This document shows, piece by piece, positions 1 to 5,945 of a stretch of DNA of 8,278 nt. Source of the DNA: Bifidobacterium breve (GTDB taxonomy: Bacteria; Actinomycetota; Acidimicrobiia; Acidimicrobiales; Ilumatobacteraceae). The notes below the pieces were generated by a model. That model ran no database searches, was not told where the DNA came from, and saw only the letters and a list, made by a program, of their open reading frames with translations. The DNA is taken from positions 1-8,278 of the forward strand of contig CALPPJ020000042.1 of the NCBI GenBank assembly GCA_943325425.2, written 5' to 3'. How positions within the stretch are numbered: the stretch's first letter is position 1; each line of letters starts with the position of its first letter. The translations under genes were made by a program, and so were the position numbers.

Positions 1-1692
1 CCTGGATTCATTGATGCAGATTCATCGATGGTGCGTGACCTTCTTGAAGAAGCGGCGCGATTCATGGAAGACAAAGTTGCTCCGCTCAACAAAGTTGGTG
101 ACAACTTTGGGGTCAAGCTCAATACTGATTCAACGATTACAACTGCACCTGGTTTCCCGGCTGCATATAAGGCGTATGTTGATGCTGGTTGGGGAGCAGT
201 GCCATTTGAGAGTGGTTACGGCGGCGGTGGATTCCCGTGGATGATCGGAATTGCCATTCAAGAAATGATGACCGCGGCCAACATGGCATTTTCAATGTGC
301 CCCTTGTTGACCCAAGGTGCGATTGATGCGTTGATGTATCACGGTAGTGAAGACCAACGAATGACCTATTTGCCCAAGATGATCACTGGCGAATGGTCGG
401 GCACGATGAACCTCACCGAACCTGATGCGGGTAGTGATGTTGGTGCAGTGCGCACAAAGGCAATTAAGAATGCTGATGGTACGTACAACATCACTGGAAC
501 CAAGATTTACATTTCGTTTGGCGAACACGATATGGCCGAAAACATTATTCACTTGGTGTTGGCACGTACACCCGATGCGCCTCCTGGAACAAAAGGCATT
601 TCATGTTTCATTGTTCCGAAATACCTTTTGAATAATGATGGATCGCTTGGTCGGCACAACGATGTCAAGTGCGTTTCGGTTGAACACAAACTAGGTATTC
701 ACGCCAGCCCAACGTGTGTGTTGTCGTACGGCGACAACGGCGGTGCGATCGGTTATTTGATTGGTGAAGAAAATCGGGGCATGCAGTACATGTTCACGAT
801 GATGAATCAGGCTCGTTTGTCCGTTGGTTTGCAAGGACTTTCATTGGGTGATCGCGCCTACCAGCAGTCGTTGCAATATGCCAAAGATCGCCGACAGGGT
901 CGTGCGCCAGGCGCGCCAGCTGGCGAAAGTTCGCCAATCATTGACCATCCTGATGTGAAGCGCATGTTGCTCACTATGAAAACGACTCTTGAAGCATTGC
1001 GTCGCATGACCTATTGGAATGCTGCATGCCTTGATGTTGCGAAGCATCATCCCGATGCCGTTGAACGCGAATCTGCATCTGACTTGGCGGCGTTGTTGAC
1101 ACCAATGTCAAAGGGCTGGGGCACCGATATGGGTGTTGAACTCACCGGTATCGCTGTGCAAATTCATGGTGGCATGGGATTTGTTGAAGAGACCGGCGTT
1201 GCCCAACATTACCGTGATGCACGTATCACAACGATTTACGAAGGTACCAACGGTATTCAGGCCATCGACTTAGTTGGTCGCAAACTTGGATTACGCGGTG
1301 GCGAGGTAGTGAAGCGTCATCTTGATTCGATTGAGACACTCAGTCGAAAGCTTGAAGGTCATTCTGAACTCTCTGGAGTCAGTGTGGCTCTTTCAAGGAC
1401 TTTGGCCGCTACGCGTGCCGCAACTACTTGGCTAGCTGAACATTCAAGCAACCCACTTGATTCATTGTCGGGTGCAACTCCGTACATGCGATTGATTAGT
1501 ACTTTGACTGCCGGCTTCTTATTGGCTGACTCTGCGGTGATTGCACAAGAAGCGGAAAGCGAAGTAGGAGCAGATTGTGTGGCTGAGCGAATCGCTTCGG
1601 CCCGTTTCTTCTGCGAACAGTTGATGCCACCAGTTGACGGACTTTTGCCAGCAATCACTGGCGATTCTGCATTGTTGATGTCAGCGATTTGA
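1..1692 (+). CDS. Acyl-CoA dehydrogenase, DmdC/FadE5-like (5' partial)
   Basis: FAD-dependent alpha,beta-dehydrogenation of an acyl-CoA thioester in the cytoplasm. The reading frame is open to base 1, so the true start lies off the window; relatives of about 590-610 residues suggest roughly 30-40 residues are missing. ATG at 28 is internal. Visible landmarks are the FAD/substrate-loop motif LTEPDAGSD (codons 412-438), DMAENIIHLVLAR with a GTKGIS segment, HPDVKRMLL, and IYEGTNGIQA, whose Glu (codon 1240-1242) is in the position of the catalytic base. The C-terminal extension ending near LPAITGD fits the extra domain of the long ACAD subfamily containing 3-methylmercaptopropionyl-CoA dehydrogenase (DmdC) and mycobacterial FadE5. 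The family call is strong; the substrate (DMSP-derived or ordinary fatty acyl-CoA) cannot be decided from sequence. No dmdB or dmdD is visible. It ends 2 bp from the convergent regulator gene. Confidence 0.93.
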   Translation, partial: PGFIDADSSMVRDLLEEAARFMEDKVAPLNKVGDNFGVKLNTDSTITTAPGFPAAYKAYVDAGWGAVPFESGYGGGGFPWMIGIAIQEMMTAANMAFSMCPLLTQGAIDALMYHGSEDQRMTYLPKMITGEWSGTMNLTEPDAGSDVGAVRTKAIKNADGTYNITGTKIYISFGEHDMAENIIHLVLARTPDAPPGTKGISCFIVPKYLLNNDGSLGRHNDVKCVSVEHKLGIHASPTCVLSYGDNGGAIGYLIGEENRGMQYMFTMMNQARLSVGLQGLSLGDRAYQQSLQYAKDRRQGRAPGAPAGESSPIIDHPDVKRMLLTMKTTLEALRRMTYWNAACLDVAKHHPDAVERESASDLAALLTPMSKGWGTDMGVELTGIAVQIHGGMGFVEETGVAQHYRDARITTIYEGTNGIQAIDLVGRKLGLRGGEVVKRHLDSIETLSRKLEGHSELSGVSVALSRTLAATRAATTWLAEHSSNPLDSLSGATPYMRLISTLTAGFLLADSAVIAQEAESEVGADCVAERIASARFFCEQLMPPVDGLLPAITGDSALLMSAI

Positions 1693-1694
1693 TC

Positions 1695-2990
1695 TCAGCT
1701 ATTTGAAGGTGTTAAGTCGGCATTGATAACCCGCAGTGAAATTGCTTCTCCAAGTGGCTTGAAGATATAACGCAGATCGCGACCGTGTAAAAAGTGTGAG
1801 ATCTCTTCGAGAAGCATGTTTCCCTGCATGAAGAGCCGCGACATTCGCATGAGAGGCTCGGCAAACTCGGTTGGAATTCCGAATGCAGCATTCATTTGAT
1901 CGGCCGTGAATTGTGTGGCGGCGGCATCGGCATTCGCCAGCGCCTTGTGAATATCAGGATCAGTGATCGCAGCCAAATGAAATTCGAGTCGAATACGTCT
2001 CTGCTCAAGTCCTTCAGGCGCAATCAATGTTTGCTGATGAGCAGCGGCGGTATGCGCAACTTGATGTCGATGGGCCACCAAGCGGGGATCGTCGTAGTCA
2101 GTTGGCGTTGAAACTGAGTATTGGGGTTGAACTTCGACAAGTCCTTGACCATCTTCGGCACGGGACTGGCGGTAAATGGCTCGGAGCAATTTCTCGGCCA
2201 CATCATTGAAGAGAACTTGACGAGTGCGGTATTCATTAAAGAGGGCGCTTGGTGGTAATCCAGATGCTCGGGAGATGCGTTGCGTTGTGGCGCGTTCAAC
2301 CCCACCTCGAGCAATAACACGAGCGGCTCCAGTGACGAGTGCATCGCGAGTTTCGTTGTCAGAACGCACGGTGACTGTGCTGGGTTGGCGAGATTCGATC
2401 TTGCCCAAACCATCAATTGATGGGTTGGCTAAAACAAAGTGGGCGAGAGGCTTGATGGATTCCCAGTCGGCAAAGTCAAACATGTCGGCTGCGGCGAAGT
2501 ACAAGCAACCAAGAACGAAACCAATGATCCCAAGTTTTTGAAGAGATGTAACGTCAGAGCGATCATCAGAGATGCCCATGTCTCGTAACCACCCTTGTAT
2601 TTCGGGCACGATGATTTCTTGTAGTTCAGGAATGCGAGATGAGGCGATCAACAACGCAATACCGGGCCGTAACGGTCCGTGCGGGTTGCTGATCGTTTTG
2701 GCCATGATCGCCTGGGCCTCTGCACGACGCGGGCCTGGGTTCATGGCTGGTAATGACGCTTCAAAAAACGCTCGCATCGGACCGCTGATGCGGTGCTGCC
2801 AGAGGCCAACCAAGATTTCTTCGTTGTTCTCGTAGCGGGCGTACACCGCTCCGGTCGTCAATTTGGCAAGACGGGCGAGGTCGAGCGCAGTAATGCGGTC
2901 GGGTCCTTTTTCTCGTAACAGTTCAAGAGCTGCGTCAAGGAGTAAGTCGTCATTGCGAGCGGCGTCGGCACGTCGACGGGTTTGCACCAT
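1695..2990 (-). CDS. Tandem TetR-family transcriptional regulator (two HTH domains)
   Basis: Predicted 431-residue cytoplasmic DNA-binding regulator, about twice the usual TetR length of around 200. The first TetR N-terminal domain spans about residues 15-62 (ITALDLARLAKLTTGAVYARY), and a ligand-domain-like helical region follows to about 195. A second TetR-like HTH lies at about 213-262 (RATTQRISRASGLPPSALFNEY), followed by another helical region to the end. The two halves are not obviously identical, so an old fusion or duplication is likelier than a recent one. ATG at 2990 is preferred over TTG at 3011: the family-like start MVQTRRRADAARND begins there, and a -10-like hexamer sits 7 nt upstream of the ATG. 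There is no Shine-Dalgarno sequence, so the mRNA may be leaderless. Its convergent neighbour, an acyl-CoA dehydrogenase, suggests control of acyl-CoA metabolism, but that is inference. Confidence 0.87.
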   Translation of the reverse strand: MVQTRRRADAARNDDLLLDAALELLREKGPDRITALDLARLAKLTTGAVYARYENNEEILVGLWQHRISGPMRAFFEASLPAMNPGPRRAEAQAIMAKTISNPHGPLRPGIALLIASSRIPELQEIIVPEIQGWLRDMGISDDRSDVTSLQKLGIIGFVLGCLYFAAADMFDFADWESIKPLAHFVLANPSIDGLGKIESRQPSTVTVRSDNETRDALVTGAARVIARGGVERATTQRISRASGLPPSALFNEYRTRQVLFNDVAEKLLRAIYRQSRAEDGQGLVEVQPQYSVSTPTDYDDPRLVAHRHQVAHTAAAHQQTLIAPEGLEQRRIRLEFHLAAITDPDIHKALANADAAATQFTADQMNAAFGIPTEFAEPLMRMSRLFMQGNMLLEEISHFLHGRDLRYIFKPLGEAISLRVINADLTPSNS

Positions 2991-2997
2991 GCGGAAA

Positions 2998-3003
2998 AGT
3001 ATA
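2998..3003 (-). promoter_or_regulatory. -10-like element of a possible leaderless promoter for the tandem TetR gene
   Basis: On the minus strand TATACT (5 of 6 match to TATAAT) is separated by exactly 7 nt from the ATG at 2990. This places the expected transcription start on the A of the start codon. No clear -35 hexamer is seen 16-18 bp upstream, and no Shine-Dalgarno sequence is present. The hexamer is seen directly; the leaderless interpretation is inferred from how common such transcripts are in actinobacteria. Confidence 0.5.
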
Positions 3004-3076
3004 GGCAACAATCATAAATATTGGGATTACTTCTAACTTGTACATCCGAGTTGTTGAGTATGAGTTCTGGCGTGAC

Positions 3077-3442
3077 TTACGCCGAGATGGCGTGGGCTTT
3101 AAGGTCGGCCAAATTGCAAAACTCGAGAGCCAACATGTGAGTCGCCTCAAGAACAACTTTGGGGGCGACGCCAGCTTCAAAGGCTTCTTGCCAGCGTGAA
3201 GCACACAGACACCACTGATCCCCATCGTTGAGACCAGGAAATCCATATTGCGGCATAGGGGTGCTGAGATCGTTGCCCTGATTTTGGCTAAACGTCAAGA
3301 AATCGCTCGTGACGCGCACGCAAATGACGTGTACACCAGGGTCATCGCCGCGTGATTCACAACATCCAGTGCGGTAGTAGCCGGTCAAGGGGTCGAACGA
3401 GCATGAGGCGAGTTCGCCACCGAGAACATTGCGCTGAGACAT
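3077..3442 (-). CDS. DUF2237 family protein, small and cysteine-rich
   Basis: A 121-residue protein of the DUF2237 family, whose biochemical function is not known to me. It shows the family's characteristic blocks in order: RNVLGG near the N-terminus, C14 and DPLTGYYRTGCC (C27, C28), HVICVRVT (C41), FLTFSQNQGNDLSTP, YGFPGLNDGDQWCLCASRW (C78, C80), and a final AP.VVLEATH segment. The cysteine set suggests a metal- or redox-related role, but no classical metal-binding signature can be named. ATG at 3442 is chosen because the conserved family begins at MSQRNVLGG. An in-frame ATG at 3556 would add 38 residues and overlap the start of gltX. The gene reads away from gltX and toward the TetR gene 86 bp downstream, so read-through co-transcription is possible. 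No signal peptide is seen in the short form. Confidence 0.88.
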   Translation of the reverse strand: MSQRNVLGGELASCSFDPLTGYYRTGCCESRGDDPGVHVICVRVTSDFLTFSQNQGNDLSTPMPQYGFPGLNDGDQWCLCASRWQEAFEAGVAPKVVLEATHMLALEFCNLADLKAHAISA

Positions 3443-3554
3443 GTGGGCAACGCTACCTGTGCTTGAAGGTTGGGGCTTGCTAGAGCGTGCGAGCCCAAGC
3501 CAGAGAACTGGTGCCCATATGACCCCGACCCCTGCGAGATAGCGTGACAGGGTC
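3443..3554. promoter_or_regulatory. Divergent intergenic region between the DUF2237 gene and gltX
   Basis: These 112 bp must contain the start signals for two divergent genes if the short DUF2237 start is used. The hexamer TAGCGT (fits TAnnnT) occurs on each strand near its gene: on the minus strand at 3455-3450, 7 nt from the DUF2237 ATG, and on the plus strand at 3540-3545, 9 nt from the gltX ATG. Neither gene has a good Shine-Dalgarno sequence, so leaderless or near-leaderless transcripts are possible. No convincing -35 elements or operator palindrome were found. Confidence 0.4.
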
Positions 3555-4973
3555 ATGTCATCTGCCCCACGCTTCCGTTTTGCTCCTTCACCAACCGGCT
3601 TTTTTCATGTGGGCGGCGCTCGAACCGCTCTCTACAACTGGGCTTTGGCTAAACGCCTTGGTGGAACCTTTGTGCTGCGTATTGAGGACACCGATGAAGC
3701 CCGCAATCAGCCCGAATGGACTCAGGGAATCATTGACGCGCTGGCCTGGATTGGGGTCCGGCAAGACGACCCGACTTTTGAAGGTCCCTATTTTCAGAGC
3801 CAGTACGCCGAGGCGCATATTGAAGCCGCTCAGCGTTTATTCGCCGAAGGAAAGGCGTACTACTGCGACCTCACCAGTGAGCAGATTCAAGAACGTTCGA
3901 AGGCCAGTGGCAAACAGGGTTACGACGGCTACTCGCGCGATCGTGGGCTTGAAGCAGGCCCCGGACGAGTATTGCGTTTTCGCGTGCCTGAAGGTCAAAC
4001 AGTTGTTAACGACTTGGTGCGCGGTCGCGTTGAGTTTGCGAACGAGACCATTGAAGATTTTGTGTTGCTGCGCGGAAATGGTTCGCCGATGTTTTTGTTG
4101 GCCAATGTGGTCGATGACATCACGATGCGCGTGAGCCACGTGGTTCGGGCCGAAGAGCATTTGCCCAACACTCCAAAACAGCAAATGATTTGGGATGCGC
4201 TTGGTCAAACACCGCCGGTGTGGGCTCACGTTCCGGTGCTCGTCAACGAACAGCGCAAGAAACTGTCAAAGCGTCGTGACAAGGTTGCTCTTGAGCAATT
4301 TCGTGATGAGGGCTATTTACCTGAAGCAATGATCAACTATTTGATGACACTTGGTTGGGCGCCGCAGGGCGAAACTGAGATCGTCCCGTGGTCAACGATT
4401 GAACGTGACTTCCGTTTAGAAGATGTGAATCACTCGCCGGCATTTTTCGACTTGAAAAAGTTGGCTGCTTTCAACGGTGAGTACATCAGGGCAATGTCGA
4501 CTGAAGAATTCTTTGCAGCGGCACAACCATTTTTGGTTGGTGAAAACATTCCGTGGATACCAGCTCAATTTGATGAAGCAAAGTTTCGGGCGATGGCTCC
4601 ATTGGCCCAAACTCGCTTGGTTTTAATGACCGAATTACCGATGTTGGTTGACTTCTTGTTCTTGGACGAGCCATTAATTGACGAAGATTCATGGAAGAAA
4701 ACATTCGGTTCTCCCGATGGCGTTGAAATGTTGAATGATGCCATTGCTGCATTGTCAACTGGGCTTGACTGGAACCACGATTCGTTGAAGTTGTGCATTG
4801 AAGCAACTGGTGCGGCTCGCGGTTTGAAACTGGGCAAGGCACAAGCACCAATTCGTGTTGCGGTCACTGGTCGCACTATTGGGCCGCCACTGTTTGAGGC
4901 ACTCGAGTTGATGGGTGAAGAGCAAGTGATGGAGCGCTTGCGTGCGGCTGCGGAGCGACTCGCGTCGGCATGA
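3555..4973 (+). CDS. gltX: Glutamyl-tRNA synthetase (GluRS)
   Basis: Class I aminoacyl-tRNA synthetase, 472 residues, near the usual 470-490. It activates glutamate with ATP and charges tRNA-Glu in the cytoplasm. The N-terminal RFAPSPTGFFHVGGARTALYNW carries the HIGH-type motif at residues 18-21. The KMSKS-type loop is KLSKR at 236-240, followed by the expected LEQFRDEGYLPEAMINYL. The C-terminal part (about 320-472) is the helical anticodon-binding region. An in-frame stop at 3540-3542 makes ATG 3555 the only reasonable start. Most actinobacteria lack GlnRS and use a non-discriminating GluRS that also charges tRNA-Gln, followed by GatCAB amidation. Finding tRNA-Gln and tRNA-Glu genes just downstream fits that, but discrimination cannot be read reliably by eye. 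The last codons overlap the DUF218 gene (ATGA). Confidence 0.97.
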   Translation: MSSAPRFRFAPSPTGFFHVGGARTALYNWALAKRLGGTFVLRIEDTDEARNQPEWTQGIIDALAWIGVRQDDPTFEGPYFQSQYAEAHIEAAQRLFAEGKAYYCDLTSEQIQERSKASGKQGYDGYSRDRGLEAGPGRVLRFRVPEGQTVVNDLVRGRVEFANETIEDFVLLRGNGSPMFLLANVVDDITMRVSHVVRAEEHLPNTPKQQMIWDALGQTPPVWAHVPVLVNEQRKKLSKRRDKVALEQFRDEGYLPEAMINYLMTLGWAPQGETEIVPWSTIERDFRLEDVNHSPAFFDLKKLAAFNGEYIRAMSTEEFFAAAQPFLVGENIPWIPAQFDEAKFRAMAPLAQTRLVLMTELPMLVDFLFLDEPLIDEDSWKKTFGSPDGVEMLNDAIAALSTGLDWNHDSLKLCIEATGAARGLKLGKAQAPIRVAVTGRTIGPPLFEALELMGEEQVMERLRAAAERLASA

Positions 4974-5707
4974 CCGAACTGAGTTCTGAGAGCACCGAAT
5001 CTCCGAACATGTCTCGCGATGAGACTCCTGTCGGAGGAACTGTTGTCGCAACCCTGCAACGACGTGTTTTCAAAGCACCGAAGTGGTGGCGACGCGGCGG
5101 ATGGCGACGAGCTTTCGGTTGTGTTGCAGTTTTTCTGTCGCTGATTGTTGCGTACTTTGCGATCTCGCTCTTTCAGGTGTGGTCAACGGGGCGTAGTCAC
5201 CACAGCGGACAAGTTGATGCGATTGTGGTGATGGGTGCTGCGCAATATGACGGACGTCCATCGCCTCAGTTGCAAGCTCGTCTTGATCAGGTGATTGATC
5301 TTTGGAACGAAGGTGTTGCACCGACGATCATCGTGACAGGTGGCAATCAGCCTGGTGATCGTTTCACCGAGGCTGAATCGTCAACTAATTACCTTGTGAA
5401 AAATGGAGTCCCCGAAGGTGTGATTATCGGTGAAGACACTGGTCGCTCATCGTGGGAGTCATTACAGAATGTCGCTGAATTGGCGCGTGCTCGGGCCATT
5501 GGAACCGTCGTATTAGTGAGCGATCCGTATCACAGCCTGCGTATTCGTTTAATGGCTGAAGAATTGGGCTTTCGGGCCTACACGTCATCAAGCACGAAGA
5601 GTCCAGTACACGGCTGGAGCAACTTCAAACGACATCTCGAAGAAACGGCGGGCGTTGCGCTCGGCCGAGTTCTTGGTTTTGACCGAGTCGAATCTTTGTT
5701 GGGTTGA
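4970..5707 (+). CDS. Membrane-anchored DUF218 (YdcF/SanA-like) protein
   Basis: 245 residues. A cytoplasmic N-terminal stretch ends in a Lys/Arg/Trp-rich patch (about 32-47), followed by one transmembrane helix (about 49-71) and a DUF218 domain (about 83-205) that should face outside by the positive-inside rule. Family blocks are VVMGAAQYDGRPSPQLQARL (87-105 region), IIVTGG (120-125), TGRSSWESLQN (158-167 region) and SDPYHSLRIRLMAEELG (184-200). DUF218 proteins such as SanA and YdcF are tied to envelope integrity and bind nucleotide-type cofactors in some cases; the reaction here is unknown. ATG 4970 overlaps the gltX stop as ATGA and has no well-spaced Shine-Dalgarno sequence, so translation is probably coupled to gltX. 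Pairing with a tRNA synthetase is probably transcriptional convenience rather than shared function. Confidence 0.9.
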   Translation: MTELSSESTESPNMSRDETPVGGTVVATLQRRVFKAPKWWRRGGWRRAFGCVAVFLSLIVAYFAISLFQVWSTGRSHHSGQVDAIVVMGAAQYDGRPSPQLQARLDQVIDLWNEGVAPTIIVTGGNQPGDRFTEAESSTNYLVKNGVPEGVIIGEDTGRSSWESLQNVAELARARAIGTVVLVSDPYHSLRIRLMAEELGFRAYTSSSTKSPVHGWSNFKRHLEETAGVALGRVLGFDRVESLLG

Positions 5708-5773
5708 AACTTTGCTGGGCGAGCGGTTGCCAGGTTTTGCCCACGCACTTGCGCCCGTAGCATTGGGGTTCTT

Positions 5774-5791
5774 ATGAGCCTTCGGGTTCAT
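5774..5791 (+). other. UUCG-tetraloop hairpin abutting the 5' end of tRNA-Gln
   Basis: ATGAGCC (5774-5780), loop TTCG (5781-5784) and GGTTCAT (5785-5791) form a 7-bp stem with one G-U pair, closed by C(UUCG)G, one of the most stable tetraloops. The stem's last base directly precedes tRNA base 1. No T-run follows, so a standard intrinsic terminator is unlikely; a leader or processing element for RNase P is one possibility. The structure is visible by inspection; its role is inference. Confidence 0.5.
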
Positions 5792-5866
5792 TGGGGAGTG
5801 GTGTAACTGGCAACACAGCAGATTCTGGTTCTGTTATTCAGGGTTCGATTCCTTGCTCCCCAGCCA
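5792..5866 (+). tRNA. tRNA-Gln (anticodon CUG), CCA encoded
   Basis: Full cloverleaf by hand folding. The acceptor TGGGGAG (5792-5798) pairs with CTCCCCA (5856-5862), with discriminator G5863 and an encoded CCA at 5864-5866. The D stem is GTGT/ACAC. The anticodon stem GCAGA/TCTGT carries loop TTCTGGT with anticodon CTG at 5825-5827. A 4-nt variable region is followed by the T arm CAGGG-TTCGATT-CCTTG with one G-U pair. The U1-A72 pair is typical of bacterial tRNA-Gln. It lies 84 bp after the DUF218 stop in the same direction, so it may have its own promoter or read through from gltX. In an organism without GlnRS it would first be charged with Glu by GltX and then amidated. Confidence 0.95.
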
Positions 5867-5890
5867 TTGTTTTCTAAAGTACGGTTGGCC

Positions 5891-5926
5891 CTGTTGTAGT
5901 TACTGTTGTAGTTACTGTTGCAGTTA
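5891..5926 (+). repeat. 12-bp tandem repeat x3 upstream of the PhoX-like gene
   Basis: Three contiguous units: CTGTTGTAGTTA (5891-5902), CTGTTGTAGTTA (5903-5914) and CTGTTGCAGTTA (5915-5926). The third differs at one base. The array ends 19 bp before the start codon of the PhoX-like gene. TTACTG steps recur every 12 bp. Direct repeats spaced close to a helical turn are the form of binding sites for PhoB/PhoP-type response regulators, and the downstream gene is of a phosphatase family often under phosphate control, so a regulatory array is plausible. A chance or slippage-derived repeat is the alternative. Confidence 0.6.
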
Positions 5927-5934
5927 ATTCTCAC

Positions 5935-5943
5935 AAGGGGGAA
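5935..5943 (+). promoter_or_regulatory. Shine-Dalgarno sequence of the PhoX-like gene
   Basis: AAGGGGGAA ends 2 bp before the ATG at 5946, with the G-run centred about 7 nt upstream. It is much clearer than the start signals of the genes to the left and fixes the start, which also places the twin-arginine motif at residues 3-4. Confidence 0.7.
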
Positions 5944-5945
5944 CC

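Noticed and set aside
1..1692. Calling the acyl-CoA dehydrogenase dmdC and inferring DMSP demethylation-pathway catabolism
   Set aside because: The same subfamily includes general fatty acyl-CoA dehydrogenases such as FadE5, and no other dmd gene is present in the window.
2024..2416. 130-codon minus-strand frame inside the regulator gene
   Set aside because: It lies within the tandem TetR coding region on the same strand in another frame, has no family resemblance, and the TetR frame shows clear domains.
3069..3083. Inverted repeat GGCGT-GACTT-ACGCC across the DUF2237 stop codon as a terminator
   Set aside because: Only 5 bp with no T-run on either strand; part of it is coding sequence.
3837..4229. 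130-codon minus-strand frame opposite gltX
   Set aside because: Antisense shadow of the catalytic part of GluRS, with no start signal or family match.
4565..5059. 164-codon minus-strand frame opposite gltX and the DUF218 start
   Set aside because: It is antisense to two well-supported genes, has no recognisable domain, and is explained by the stop-poor composition of the opposite strand.
5708..5773. Promoter for tRNA-Gln
   Set aside because: TTGCCA/TTGCCC-like and TAGCAT-like hexamers exist but with poor spacing (15 or over 20 bp); I could not defend a specific promoter.
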